In this document: one piece after another, positions 17,671 through 26,841 of the stretch
Layout of the letters: every line of letters starts with the position of its first letter
Numbering within the stretch: the first letter of the stretch is position 1
Source of the DNA: Parvibaculaceae bacterium
GTDB taxonomy: Bacteria; Pseudomonadota; Alphaproteobacteria; Parvibaculales; Parvibaculaceae
NCBI GenBank assembly: GCA_028283765.1
Contig: JAPWJY010000008.1
Coordinates: forward strand, 1,245,001-1,309,000
Length of the DNA: 64,000 bases
Direction of reading: 5' to 3'
Position numbers and translations under genes: made by a program
The notes under the pieces: model-generated
The model's input: the letters and a program-made list of their open reading frames with translations, nothing else
Told to the model about the DNA's origin: nothing
Database searches by the model: none

Positions 17671-19005
17671 ATGTTGCTTGCCGCTCCCGAGCCTGCGTCC
17701 GTCGACCTCGATGGCCTGTTGCCGCCTGCAACCCGCGTGGTGGTGATCGGTGGCGGCATCGTCGGGGTCAGCACGGCGTACTGGCTTGCGGCGCGGGGCG
17801 TGCCGGTCGTTCTGTGCGAAAAGGGCCGCATCGCGGGAGAGCAGTCCAGCCGCAACTGGGGCTGGGTCCGCCAGCAGGGCCGCGACCCGCGCGAGATACC
17901 CCTCAGCATGGCCAGCCGGACCCTGTGGCAAGGCATGAATGAGCGGACCGGCATGGATGTCGGCTATCGCCAGTGCGGCATTCTCTATCTTGAGCGGTCC
18001 GACGAGGATCTGGCGGCCCGGGAGCCCTGGCTCGCCGAGGCCCGGGCCCACGGCCTCGATTCAAGGCTCATCCACGGGGCCGATCTTGAGCGTGTCATGC
18101 CGGGCGCGTCCGCCCGGTTCCGTGGCGCGCTTTATACGGCGAGCGACGGGCGGGCCGAGCCACAACAGGCGACGCCGGCGCTTGCCCATGCCGCGCGCAG
18201 GCTGGGGGCGGTCATTGTTGGAGATTGCGCTGTCAGGGCTGTGGAAACGCAGGCCGGGCGCGTTTGCGGCGTGGTCACGGAGCGTGGCGCCATCGCCTGT
18301 GAGGCCGTGGTGCTCGCGGGCGGGGCATGGTCGCGGCTCTTCTGCGGCAATCTCGGTCTCGATCTGCCCCAGCTCAAGGTCCGTGCGTCCGTCGCCCGCA
18401 CCGGGCCCATCCGGGGCGGACCGGACGCTTCTGCGCTCGGAGAGAGTTTCGCTTTCCGCAAACGGCTGGACGGCGGCTACACCATCGCCAACGGCATCCG
18501 CTCGCTGGCTGAAATCGTGCCGGACAGTTTCCGGCTGTTTCGCCGCTTCCTGCCTGCGCTCGGCTCGGAATGGCGCAACACGAGGCTGCACCTGGGCGCG
18601 CGCTTCCTGGAAGAATGGCGCGCGCCCCGGCGATGGTTGCCTCAGGCAGAGAGCGTCTTCGAGCGGGAACGGGTTCTCGATCCAGCACCGGTGCAGGGCG
18701 AGAATATGGCGACGCTTGACGTCCTTGCCCGGGCCTTTCCGGCCTTCGCGGCGGCCCGGATCGTGCAGCAATGGGCGGGCTTCATCGATGTGACGCCGGA
18801 CGCCATTCCCGTCATGGACAGCGTCGCTGCCCTGCCGGGCTTCCACATCGCCACCGGTTTTTCAGGTCATGGCTTCGGCGTCGGTCCGGCGGCAGGCAGG
18901 GTCATGGCCGATCTCGTCACAGGAGACAAGCCGCTGGTTGACCACAGCCCGTTCCGCTTCAGCCGGTTCTCGGATGGATCGAAGCTGAAGCTTTATACGC
19001 TGTGA
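17671..19005 (+). CDS. FAD-dependent oxidoreductase (DAO/DadA-like family)
   Basis: The 444-aa protein has a dinucleotide-binding Rossmann start RVVVIGGGIVGVSTAYWLAA (about residues 21-40), then RNWGWVRQQGRDPREIPL and the C-terminal FAD contact GFSGHGFGVGPAAGRVMADL. This is the DAO fold used by D-amino-acid dehydrogenases and related amine oxidases. There is no signal peptide, so it is cytoplasmic. The substrate cannot be told from sequence. It ends 10 bp from the convergent SDR gene. Confidence 0.85.
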   Translation: MLLAAPEPASVDLDGLLPPATRVVVIGGGIVGVSTAYWLAARGVPVVLCEKGRIAGEQSSRNWGWVRQQGRDPREIPLSMASRTLWQGMNERTGMDVGYRQCGILYLERSDEDLAAREPWLAEARAHGLDSRLIHGADLERVMPGASARFRGALYTASDGRAEPQQATPALAHAARRLGAVIVGDCAVRAVETQAGRVCGVVTERGAIACEAVVLAGGAWSRLFCGNLGLDLPQLKVRASVARTGPIRGGPDASALGESFAFRKRLDGGYTIANGIRSLAEIVPDSFRLFRRFLPALGSEWRNTRLHLGARFLEEWRAPRRWLPQAESVFERERVLDPAPVQGENMATLDVLARAFPAFAAARIVQQWAGFIDVTPDAIPVMDSVAALPGFHIATGFSGHGFGVGPAAGRVMADLVTGDKPLVDHSPFRFSRFSDGSKLKLYTL

Positions 19006-19014
19006 GGATTCCCC

Positions 19015-19902
19015 TCATACGGGCAGTTCGTGCCTGAGCCATTCCACGGCGGAACCATGTTTCGGCGACCAGCCGAGCGCGCGGGCGTTCTTGCCCCGGA
19101 CGCGGCTGTTGGAGCCAAGGCCAAAGACGGCGATTTCCCGGCCCCATTTCGCGATGGCGTCTTCCGCCGGCCATGATTGCGCGGCGCCGAGCCCAAGCCG
19201 GTCTGCGATTGCGCTTACCATGTCGATGAAGGAGGATTCGCCGTTCTCGACATAGGCAAAGGTGCCGGCAGGGGCCTTTTCCAGCGCGAGCAGGTAAAGC
19301 TCGGCGACATCCGCGATATGCACGGTGGACCAGATATTGAGCCCGCGCCCGATATACCGGGCAATGCCGCTTTCGCGCGCCTGCGCCACCAGTCTCGGCA
19401 ACTGGACGCTGTGGGCCGGCGCGCCAAGGGCGTTGCCATAGATCAGGCTGTTGCAGAGCACCATGGAGCGGATGCCCGGCGCGTCCAGCACGAAACGGTC
19501 GAGCGCCACCCGCGCCAGCTTGTCGGGTTCCGGGCTCAGCTTGCTGTTTTCGTCATAGATATTGCCGGAAGGCTCGCCCATTGCCTCGTCGCCGACGATG
19601 CTGGTGCCGCTGGTATGGATCAGCGCCTTGCCGGACCCGGCAAGGGCGGCAACGATGGTCCCGATGGCGGCGCGGTCATCGCTGCTGGCGGCATTGACCA
19701 CCGCGTCGGCGGCCTGTGCTTCCCGGGTCAGCACATCATGATCGTTGAGGGTGCCCATGACGGGAATGACCCCTGTGGCGGAGACCGCTGCAACCTTGGC
19801 CGGGTCTCGGACCAGTCCGCGCACCTCATGGCCTGCTTCGACCAGCCGGGCGGCGACCGAGCCGCCGATGAAGCCGCTCGCCCCTGTCAGGAATATCTTC
19901 AT
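19015..19902 (-). CDS. NAD(P)-dependent epimerase/SDR family protein
   Basis: The 295-aa atypical short-chain dehydrogenase has nucleotide-binding motif TGASGFIGGSVAARL at the N-terminus. A second-strand Arg (RGLVRDP) suggests NADP(H). The YxxxK region is degenerate. It is divergent from a LysR regulator 99 bp away, a common arrangement in which the regulator controls the enzyme. The substrate is unknown. Confidence 0.82.
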   Translation of the reverse strand: MKIFLTGASGFIGGSVAARLVEAGHEVRGLVRDPAKVAAVSATGVIPVMGTLNDHDVLTREAQAADAVVNAASSDDRAAIGTIVAALAGSGKALIHTSGTSIVGDEAMGEPSGNIYDENSKLSPEPDKLARVALDRFVLDAPGIRSMVLCNSLIYGNALGAPAHSVQLPRLVAQARESGIARYIGRGLNIWSTVHIADVAELYLLALEKAPAGTFAYVENGESSFIDMVSAIADRLGLGAAQSWPAEDAIAKWGREIAVFGLGSNSRVRGKNARALGWSPKHGSAVEWLRHELPV

Positions 19903-20001
19903 TGCACTCTCCTCATAAACTATCAGAACTGGAAGATGGAGCAGGTGGTTCCTGGGGAGTAGAGTGGACAGGGTTACAGCATCTTTGATTTAGGAGCACA
20001 A

Positions 20002-20907
20002 ATGACGCGCGACTGGATCGACCGGGCAGGGGAAATGGAGGTGCTCACCACCATTGTCGCGGCGGGCAGCTTTTCCGCCGCCGCGCGCAGGCTCGATCTC
20101 ACCCCGTCCGCGATCAGCCGGATCGTCGGGCGGATGGAGAGGCGTCTGGGCGTCCGCCTGCTGCTGCGCACCACCCGCGCCCTGGCCCTGACGCCGGAGG
20201 GGGAAGCCTATCACCGGGCCTGCCAGCGCATTCTTGCCGATATGGCCGAGGCCGAGCAGGCGGTCACGGAAGCGGCCTCACCCCGGGGGCGGCTGCGGAT
20301 CAGCTGCTCCATCCCCTATGGCAGCCTCTATGTCGTGCCGCTCATCCCGGCTTTTCTGGCGCTTTATCCCGATATTCTGCTCGATGTGAGCCTGACCGAC
20401 AGCGTGGTCGACCTGATCGAGGAGCGGGCCGACGTGGCGATCCGGGTCGGTCCGCTGCCCGACAGTGCCCTCATGGCCCGGCGGCTGGGACAGAGCGGCC
20501 GCGTGATCGTGGCCTCTCCCGCCTATCTGGCCCGGCATGGCGCGCCGCAGGCGCCCGAGGATCTGCGCCATCATAATTGTCTCGGCTTCAACTTCCGCCG
20601 CCAGCGCGACGGCTGGCCGTTCCGCCGGGGGGAGGAGGCGTTCGAATTGCCGGTCAGGGGCAATGTCGAGGCCAATAATGGCGAAACCGTCCGCCGTCTG
20701 GCGGTCGCGGGGCTCGGCATCGCCCGGCTCGGGGCGTTCCACGTCCATGACGACATCGAGGCTGGCCGCCTTGTGCCGCTGCTGGAGCCCTTCAATGGCG
20801 GGGACAGTGAACCGGTTCATATCGTCTTCATCGGCGGTACGGCCATGCCCGCCCGGGTGCGGCTCTTTATCGATTTTCTGGCCGAAAAGCTCGGCAAGCC
20901 GAACTGA
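20002..20907 (+). CDS. LysR-family transcriptional regulator
   Basis: The 301-aa protein has an N-terminal winged HTH (EVLTTIVAAGSFSAAARRLD, then LTPSAISRIVGRMERRLG) and a substrate-binding effector domain (RGRLRISCSIPYGS onward). It belongs to the CrgA-like branch judging by the SPAYLARHGAPQ segment. It is divergent from the SDR gene, its likely target; the 99-bp spacer would carry the T-N11-A operator. Confidence 0.92.
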   Translation: MTRDWIDRAGEMEVLTTIVAAGSFSAAARRLDLTPSAISRIVGRMERRLGVRLLLRTTRALALTPEGEAYHRACQRILADMAEAEQAVTEAASPRGRLRISCSIPYGSLYVVPLIPAFLALYPDILLDVSLTDSVVDLIEERADVAIRVGPLPDSALMARRLGQSGRVIVASPAYLARHGAPQAPEDLRHHNCLGFNFRRQRDGWPFRRGEEAFELPVRGNVEANNGETVRRLAVAGLGIARLGAFHVHDDIEAGRLVPLLEPFNGGDSEPVHIVFIGGTAMPARVRLFIDFLAEKLGKPN

Positions 20908-20985
20908 GCTGGAACCAATCTCCCTTACCGGCGTTATTAAGCCAGAAGTCCCGCGGGTAACCGCCATAATCAAGGATATGATGCC

Positions 20986-21552
20986 ATGTTAAAAATCCGC
21001 CCTCTCGCGCTGGCGCTCTTCATGGCGACAGCCTCCGTTTCCGCCGTGACGGCGGGAATGGTTACCCAGGCGAGCGCCGCCACGGCTGAAGACCTGAACA
21101 AGGATTCGCTTCAGGCGCTGCAAAATCTCTACAAGACCAACCCGACGGCCGAGGCCATCGGCAGCAAGGCGCGCGCCGTGCTCGTATTCCCCAATATCGT
21201 CAAGGCCGGTCTGGTCTTTGGCGGCGGCTATGGCGAAGGCGTGCTTTTCAAGGGCAAGAAGCCGGTCGATTACTATAATTCGGTCACCGCTTCATGGGGC
21301 CTTCAGGCGGGCGCCCAGTCCTACGGCTATGTGGTCTTCCTGATGAACGCCAAGGCCGTGAACTATCTGGCCAAGTCCAAGGGCCTTGAAATCGGCGTCG
21401 GCCCGACCGTGGTTGTTGTGAACGAGGGGGCCGCCAAGAACCTCTCGACCTCGACCCTCAAGGATGACGCCTATGCCTTCATCTTCGATCAGCAGGGCCT
21501 GATGGCCGGCGTCAGCATCGAAGGTTCGAAGATCACGCAGATCAAGCGCTAA
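20986..21552 (+). CDS. SYLF (Ysc84-type) domain protein, secreted
   Basis: The 188-aa protein has a signal peptide (residues 1-32, ending ASAA) followed by a SYLF domain: KARAVLVFPNIVKAGLVFGG, GEGVLFKG, and the YYNSVTASWGLQAGAQSYGY core. SYLF domains bind lipids in eukaryotes, and bacterial versions are periplasmic proteins of unclear role. AAGGA precedes the ATG at 20986. It is monocistronic, ending in a strong terminator. Confidence 0.88.
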   Translation: MLKIRPLALALFMATASVSAVTAGMVTQASAATAEDLNKDSLQALQNLYKTNPTAEAIGSKARAVLVFPNIVKAGLVFGGGYGEGVLFKGKKPVDYYNSVTASWGLQAGAQSYGYVVFLMNAKAVNYLAKSKGLEIGVGPTVVVVNEGAAKNLSTSTLKDDAYAFIFDQQGLMAGVSIEGSKITQIKR

Positions 21553-21579
21553 GCTACACTCCCTGAGATTCCTCCATAT

Positions 21580-21609
21580 GCCCGCCCCTTCCCGGGGGCG
21601 GGCTTTTTT
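21580..21609 (+). terminator. Rho-independent terminator after SYLF gene
   Basis: GCCCGCCCC pairs with GGGGCGGGC across a short loop and is followed by TTTTTT, 28 nt after the stop codon. Confidence 0.9.
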
Positions 21610-21737
21610 GCGTCTTGTGGCCGAGGCTCCACGCCGTGAGCAGGCTGGTTTTTCGTCTTTTATTAAACAAATGATTAACAAGGCCCGATCCTTGCATTAG
21701 GGTTGCCGTCTGAACTCTGATGGATGAGGCAATTTGT

Positions 21738-23051
21738 ATGGCTAAGCGTTTTCACCTTGGATGGTTTACGAATTTCACTTCCGACCTGTGGAATGGGCCT
21801 TTCGCGAATGGCGGCTCGCCATGGGATGGCAAGTTCTTCGTCGAAATGGCGCAGGCGCTGGACCGGGCCTGCTTCGACTACATCATGTTCGAAGACAAGC
21901 TGATGGTGTCGGAAGCCTATGGCGGCACCTCCGAGGTTTATCTGAAGCACGCGGTCGGCATGGTGCCCAAGCACGACCCCGTGCCGCTGGCCGCCGTCAT
22001 CAGCGCCTCGACCACGGGGCTGGGCGTCGTCGCCACCATGTCGACCATGGCCTATCCCCCGTTCCTGCTGGCCCGGCTCTGCTCGACCATCGACCATATC
22101 GCCAATGGGCGCTTCGGCTGGAACATCGTGACCAGCGCGGAAGACTATGCCGCCCAGAACTTCGGCCTCGACAAGCTGCCGCCGCGCGAACTGCGCTATG
22201 AAATGGCGCATGAATATCTTGATCTGGTAACCCAGCTCTTCAACTCATGGGATGAGGACGCCGTGGTGATCGACCGCGAGAACGGCGTTTATGCTGATTT
22301 CAGCAAGGTCCATCCGATCAACTTCAAGGGCAAATTCTTCAGCTCCCGCGGACCGTTGAACACGTCTCGTTCGCCGCAGGGCAAGCCGACCTTCGTGCAG
22401 GCGGGCGGCTCGCCGTCCGGGCGCGACTTTGCCGCCAAATATGCGGATTCGATCATCGCCGTGAATTCAGGCCCCGAGGCCATGAAGGCCTTCCGCGACG
22501 ATGTGCGCGGCCGGGCCAAGGCGCAGGGCCGCAACCCGGATGAAATCAAGGTGCTTTATCTGGTTGCCCCGGTGCTGGGCGAAACGGAGCAGGAAGCGCG
22601 CGACAAATATGCCCGCATGAACAGCGGCGGTGACTTCATCGAGTATAATCTGGCGCTGATTTCCTCGATCACCGACATCGACTTCAAGTGTTTCGACATC
22701 GACAAGCCGCTGCCGGAACGGCTCATCACCAATGGCGAGCAGGGCACGCTCGACAAGTTCCAGCAGTGGGGCAGCAACAAGACGCTCCGCGATCTTGTCG
22801 TTGAATCCTCCGGCGGCATGGTCGCCTCGGTCGAACTGGTGGGCACGCCCGATCAGGTGGCCGACCAGATGGGCGAGACGATGGAGCAGGTCGGAGGCGA
22901 CGGTTTCCTGATCAGCACGCCGACGCTCTCCGTCAACCGCCGCGTGATCACCGAGGTCACGGATGGCCTTGTGCCCGCCCTGCAACGGCGCGGGCTGGTG
23001 CGGACCGCCTATACCCAGAAGACCCTGCGCGAGACCTTGCGGGAGTTCTAG
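21738..23051 (+). CDS. FMN-dependent monooxygenase, NtaA/SnaA/DszA family
   Basis: The roughly 437-aa luciferase-like monooxygenase has the family start MAKRFHLGWFTNF, then FGWNIVTSAEDYAAQNFG, QAGGSPSGRDFAAKYADSI and GFLISTP. Relatives oxidise nitrilotriacetate, dibenzothiophene sulfone or pristinamycin with reduced FMN from a separate reductase. No reductase gene is adjacent. The frame opens at 21720; ATG 21738 is preferred because GATGAGG (21723-21728 region) then acts as its ribosome site. The substrate is unknown. Confidence 0.87.
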   Translation: MAKRFHLGWFTNFTSDLWNGPFANGGSPWDGKFFVEMAQALDRACFDYIMFEDKLMVSEAYGGTSEVYLKHAVGMVPKHDPVPLAAVISASTTGLGVVATMSTMAYPPFLLARLCSTIDHIANGRFGWNIVTSAEDYAAQNFGLDKLPPRELRYEMAHEYLDLVTQLFNSWDEDAVVIDRENGVYADFSKVHPINFKGKFFSSRGPLNTSRSPQGKPTFVQAGGSPSGRDFAAKYADSIIAVNSGPEAMKAFRDDVRGRAKAQGRNPDEIKVLYLVAPVLGETEQEARDKYARMNSGGDFIEYNLALISSITDIDFKCFDIDKPLPERLITNGEQGTLDKFQQWGSNKTLRDLVVESSGGMVASVELVGTPDQVADQMGETMEQVGGDGFLISTPTLSVNRRVITEVTDGLVPALQRRGLVRTAYTQKTLRETLREF

Positions 23052-23075
23052 GTGATACGGACGCTTCCAAAGACG

Positions 23076-23110
23076 ACGGGGGGCTCCTTTGGGAGCCCCC
23101 CGTTTTGTTT
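23076..23110 (+). terminator. Rho-independent terminator after monooxygenase gene
   Basis: CGGGGGGCTCC pairs with GGAGCCCCCCG across a short loop and is followed by TTTTGTTT. It lies between two convergent genes. Confidence 0.9.
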
Positions 23111-23129
23111 CCGCCTTATTTTTCGGTCC

Positions 23130-24323
23130 TCAGCACTCTTCGCACAGTTTGCGCTGGCGGGGCCGCCGCACGGAGGCGAGCACAAGGACAAGGCTCGAGA
23201 GCGCCAGCAGGGCAGCGGCGATGGAAACGGTCTGGTAGCTGTGGCCATCAGCGATCACTGCGCCGCCCAGCGCCGCGCCGATGGCATTGCCCAGATTGAA
23301 GGCACCGATGTTCATCGATGACGCCAGATTGGGCGCGTCATGGGCCGCCAGCATGACGCGGATCTGGAGCGGGGAGACGACCGCGAAGGTCGCCACGCCC
23401 CAGGCGAAGATGGTGGCCAGGGCCGGCAGGGGCCAGCTCATGGTGAAGGCGAAGAGAACGAGCAGGAGCGTGAGCGAGCCGAGCACCACGATCAGCGTGC
23501 CGTGAAGCGAGCGGTCGGCGAAATGTCCGCCCAGCGAATTGCCGACCGTGAGACCGATGCCATAGATCACCAGTGCGCCGGTGATGAAGGCGGGGCTGAC
23601 GCCGGTGACCTGGGTAAGAATGGGGGCGATATAGGTGAAGACCGTGAACATCGCCCCTGAACTCAGCACGGTGGTGAGGAGCGCGAGCAGCACGGCCGGA
23701 CGGGCGAGGACGGCCGTTTCCCGGCGCATATCGACGTCTTCAGGCGCGGGAAGGTGGGGGAGGGTCAACTGGAGCCCCGCCGCCGCCACGAGGCCGAGCC
23801 CCGTCACCACCCAGAAGGTGGCGCGCCAGCCCATTTCATGGCCGAACCAGGTGCCGAGCGGCACGCCGATGAAATTGGCGAGCGTCAGTCCGGTGAACAT
23901 GGCCGAGATGGCGCCGGCCCGTTTCTGGGGCGGCACCAGACTTGCGGCGACGACCGAGCCGACGCCGAAGAAGGTGCCATGGCACATGGAGGTGAGCACG
24001 CGCGCGGCCAGCAGCATGTCATAGCTGGTGGCGAGCGCCGTCATCAGGTTGCCGAGGATGAAGAGTCCCATGAGGCCAATGAGCAGCGCCTTGCGGGGGA
24101 TGGCACCGGTGGTCAATGTAAGAAGCGGCGCGCCGATCAGCACGCCCATGGCATATCCGCTGACAAGGAGGCCCGCCTTGGGGATCGATACGCCCAGATC
24201 GGTCGCGATAAGGGGGAGCAGGCCCATGGGGACGAATTCTGTGGTGCCAATGCCGAAGGCACAGACGGAAAGCGCCAGCAGCGGCACCGGAATACTCAGT
24301 TTCAACGCACGGCTCCAATACAC
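23130..24323 (-). CDS. MFS transporter, DHA1-type drug/sugar efflux
   Basis: The 397-aa protein has twelve predicted helices. ALSVCAFGIGTTEFVPMGLL at the N-terminus is typical of the AraJ/YdhP/PbuE branch of the DHA1 family, and LTSMCHGTFFGVGSVVAASL is the matching helix-4 region. Relatives export arabinose, purines or drugs; the substrate here is not predictable. It converges with the monooxygenase gene and is divergent from the small lipoprotein gene. Confidence 0.88.
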   Translation of the reverse strand: MYWSRALKLSIPVPLLALSVCAFGIGTTEFVPMGLLPLIATDLGVSIPKAGLLVSGYAMGVLIGAPLLTLTTGAIPRKALLIGLMGLFILGNLMTALATSYDMLLAARVLTSMCHGTFFGVGSVVAASLVPPQKRAGAISAMFTGLTLANFIGVPLGTWFGHEMGWRATFWVVTGLGLVAAAGLQLTLPHLPAPEDVDMRRETAVLARPAVLLALLTTVLSSGAMFTVFTYIAPILTQVTGVSPAFITGALVIYGIGLTVGNSLGGHFADRSLHGTLIVVLGSLTLLLVLFAFTMSWPLPALATIFAWGVATFAVVSPLQIRVMLAAHDAPNLASSMNIGAFNLGNAIGAALGGAVIADGHSYQTVSIAAALLALSSLVLVLASVRRPRQRKLCEEC

Positions 24324-24387
24324 GGATACGGATTACGGGTGGATCATCGGGGAAAACGGGATAACCGCCCCAATATAGGTACGATTT

Positions 24388-24407
24388 ACCGGAAATCGTC
24401 CTCCGGT
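24388..24407. promoter_or_regulatory. Inverted repeat between MFS and lipoprotein genes
   Basis: ACCGGA and TCCGGT are 6-bp arms with 8 bp between, in the divergent intergenic region. A TATAAT at 24423-24428 follows without a clear -35 partner. It is a weak operator candidate. Confidence 0.2.
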
Positions 24408-24467
24408 TAACCGTTGCATCGCTATAATCAAAACTGATGCCAATCTGGCACAGGGAGGATTCGGGCC

Positions 24468-24611
24468 TTGGTTCCGCGCGTTTTCAGATTTTTCATGTTT
24501 CTCGTGCTACTGACCGGCCCGCTGGCCGGGTGCAACATGCTCCAATGCAGGGGACAAGGCGGATCCAGTGATTCCGGCCGTGGAAGCTGCATGGCCGGCA
24601 TCCCGCTTTGA
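24468..24611 (+). CDS. Small cysteine-rich lipoprotein
   Basis: A 47-aa frame starts at TTG, preceded by AGGGAGG at good spacing; ATG at 24495 is an alternative. LVPRVFRFFMFLVLLTGPLA leads directly to GC. That is a basic n-region, a hydrophobic core and a lipobox LAGC with Cys22. The mature peptide (about 26 aa) starts CNMLQCRGQGG and has three more Cys, so disulfides or metal binding are possible. The Fur-controlled efe operon lies downstream. I do not recognise the family. Outer- or inner-membrane anchoring is inferred from the lipobox. Confidence 0.5.
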   Translation: MVPRVFRFFMFLVLLTGPLAGCNMLQCRGQGGSSDSGRGSCMAGIPL

Positions 24612-24649
24612 ACTAATAAGTCGCTGATATTCCAGCCGATTACGGGGAA

Positions 24650-24666
24650 ATGATAATCATTATCAA
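24650..24666. promoter_or_regulatory. Fur box upstream of efeUOB
   Basis: TGATAATCATTATCA (24651-24665) is a perfect 7-1-7 inverted repeat matching the classical Fur consensus core, 104 bp before efeU. It implies iron repression of the operon, and perhaps of a start site inside this gap. Confidence 0.85.
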
Positions 24667-24769
24667 TATTTTCCTTGTTGTTTGAATGACACTCGGCAAA
24701 TATGCGCCTCATTCTTAATCCCACTTAGCCGGAACGTCTTCGTCGCCGGTCGATGGCAGGTATGCGTCG

Positions 24770-25621
24770 ATGTTGGTTCCATTTCTCATCATGCTGCGCG
24801 AGGGCATCGAGGCGGCGTTGATTGTTGGCATCGTGGCGACCTATCTGCGCCAGACCGGACGGGCCTCGCTGATGCCCGCCGTCTGGGTGGGCGTGGTGCT
24901 GGCAGCCGCGTTGTCGCTGTTCGTCGGCGCGGGCCTGCAATTCGCCAGCGCCGAATTTCCCCAGAAAATGCAGGAACTGTTCGAGGCTCTCGTCGGCTTC
25001 GTCGCGGTTGGCGTGCTGACGTCCATGGTTTTCTGGATGCGGAAGGTTTCCCATTCGATCAAGGGCGAGTTGCAGGCCTCTATTGACGAGGCGCTCGCCC
25101 ATTCGAGTGGACAGGGGCAGGGGCTGGCGCTTGTCGGCATCGTGTTTTTCGCCGTGGCCCGCGAGGGACTCGAATCCGTGTTCTTCCTGCTCGCCATCTT
25201 CCAGCAGAGCGAGAGCGCGCTGGGCCCGCTCGGGGCCCTGCTGGGCGTTCTGGCGGCCGTCGCCGTCGGCTTCGCCATCTATGTGGGCGGCGTGCGGCTC
25301 AACCTGCGCTGGTTCTTCCGCTGGACCGGCATCTTCATCCTCGCAGTGGCGGCGGGCGTGCTGTCGGGCGCGCTGCGCGCGCTGCATGAGGCGGGCTTCT
25401 GGAACCATCTTCAGACGATCGCCTTCAATCTGAGCGGCGTGCTGCCGGTGGACAGCCCGCTGGGGACCGTCTTCGCCGGCGTCTTCGGCTATCAGGACGC
25501 GCCCGCCATCGGCGAACTGGCGATTTACGTCGCCTATCTCGCCATCACGCTCGTCTGGTTCCTGACGCCTCCCGGCAAACGCTCCCAGGGCGAACCCGTC
25601 GCCCGGCCACATCATTCATAG
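24770..25621 (+). CDS. efeU: Ferrous/ferric iron permease EfeU (FTR1 family)
   Basis: The 283-aa inner-membrane protein has seven hydrophobic segments. Two iron-channel motifs RExxE are visible: MLREGIEAALIVG at the N-terminus and ARGLE-type VAREGLESVFF near residue 130. It is the permease of the EfeUOB iron system, normally active at low pH and under iron limitation. It follows a consensus Fur box and precedes efeO by 19 bp. Confidence 0.94.
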   Translation: MLVPFLIMLREGIEAALIVGIVATYLRQTGRASLMPAVWVGVVLAAALSLFVGAGLQFASAEFPQKMQELFEALVGFVAVGVLTSMVFWMRKVSHSIKGELQASIDEALAHSSGQGQGLALVGIVFFAVAREGLESVFFLLAIFQQSESALGPLGALLGVLAAVAVGFAIYVGGVRLNLRWFFRWTGIFILAVAAGVLSGALRALHEAGFWNHLQTIAFNLSGVLPVDSPLGTVFAGVFGYQDAPAIGELAIYVAYLAITLVWFLTPPGKRSQGEPVARPHHS

Positions 25622-25640
25622 AACATAGAAATTCCAGATC

Positions 25641-26831
25641 ATGGCGTCTTCTCTTCCTCCCGCTGCCAATCCTCCTTCGGCAAAATGGCTGAAGCTTGCA
25701 CTCGTCGGCGCCCTCGCGCTGATGGTGATCGGCGCGGCCCTTTTTTATTACGCTTCTGAAAAGGCGCGGGACGCCAAGCTGGCCCAGACGGGAAACGAGG
25801 TGGCGGTCACCATCAACGCCACATCCTGCGACCCCAATGACTTGACGGTGCCGGCCGGCCGCACGGTTTTCCGGATCGTCAACAAGTCCGAACGCGCGGT
25901 CGAGTGGGAAATCCTCGACGGGGTGATGGTGCTGGAGGAGCGTGAGAACATTGCCCCCGGGATCAGCCAGACACTGACTGCGAAGCTTGCTGCCGGGACC
26001 TATGAAATCACCTGCGGCCTGCTCAGCAATCCGCGCGGCACCCTGCATGTGACGCCCTCGGCCAATGCGGAATCGAGCCGCCCGGCGCCTGTGGCCTTCA
26101 TCGGGCCGGTGGCGGAATACCGCTTCTTCCTCGCCATGCAGGCCTCGGGCCTGACGAAGGCGGTGCAGGCTTTTGCCGACGCCGTCAAGGCGGGCGATCT
26201 GGCGAAGGCGCAGGCGCTCTACGTGCCGACCCGCACGATTTACAGCCAGATCAAGCCGGTTGCCGACAGCTTCGCCGACCTCGACAATGCGATCGATGCC
26301 TATGCGGATTATTTCGAGAAGAAGGAACAGGATCCGGGTTTCAGCGGCTTCCACCGCCTTGAATATGGCCTGTTCGCCCAAAAGAGCACGAGCGGCCTTG
26401 GCCCCGTGGCCGGCAAGCTGGTAGCCGATGCCGCCGCCTTGCAGACGCGGCTCCGCAGCCTTGACGTCGCGCCGGAAAAACTCGCTGACGGCGCATCGAG
26501 GCTGATGGCCCGCAGCGCGGCCGCCGCCGTCACCGGCAATGACGAACGCTACAGCCATACGGATCTTGCCGATTTCGAGGCTTATGTGGCGGGCAGCCGC
26601 AAGATCGCCGATCTCCTGCGTCCGATCAGCGCGAAAGCCGCGCCTCAGCTTTCAGCCAGCATCGACCAGAACCTCGACACGGTGACGAAGACTCTTGAGA
26701 CCCTGAAACAGGCTGGCGGCTTTCCGCCCTACGATCAGGTGAGCGAGGCGGATCGCAAGAAGCTGGGCGATGCGATGCAGGGACTGGCGGCCGGGCTTGG
26801 CAAGCTCAATGCGGCCATCGGGCTTGAGTAA
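25641..26831 (+). CDS. efeO: Iron-uptake protein EfeO (cupredoxin plus M75 domain)
   Basis: The 396-aa periplasmic protein has an N-terminal membrane segment (about residues 22-45), probably an uncleaved anchor or signal. A cupredoxin domain (about 55-140) has Cys in NATSCDPNDLTV and EITCGLLSNP. The M75/imelysin domain (about 150-395) contains the iron-binding HxxE in GFHRLEYGLF. It is thought to hand iron to EfeU. It ends 10 bp before efeB. Confidence 0.93.
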   Translation: MASSLPPAANPPSAKWLKLALVGALALMVIGAALFYYASEKARDAKLAQTGNEVAVTINATSCDPNDLTVPAGRTVFRIVNKSERAVEWEILDGVMVLEERENIAPGISQTLTAKLAAGTYEITCGLLSNPRGTLHVTPSANAESSRPAPVAFIGPVAEYRFFLAMQASGLTKAVQAFADAVKAGDLAKAQALYVPTRTIYSQIKPVADSFADLDNAIDAYADYFEKKEQDPGFSGFHRLEYGLFAQKSTSGLGPVAGKLVADAAALQTRLRSLDVAPEKLADGASRLMARSAAAAVTGNDERYSHTDLADFEAYVAGSRKIADLLRPISAKAAPQLSASIDQNLDTVTKTLETLKQAGGFPPYDQVSEADRKKLGDAMQGLAAGLGKLNAAIGLE

Positions 26832-26841
26832 CGAGGATATA

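Noticed and set aside
24428-24724. A 98-aa minus-strand frame in the MFS-efe gap
   Set aside because: It overlaps the Fur box and the small lipoprotein, has no ribosome site that I can see and no domain or signal.
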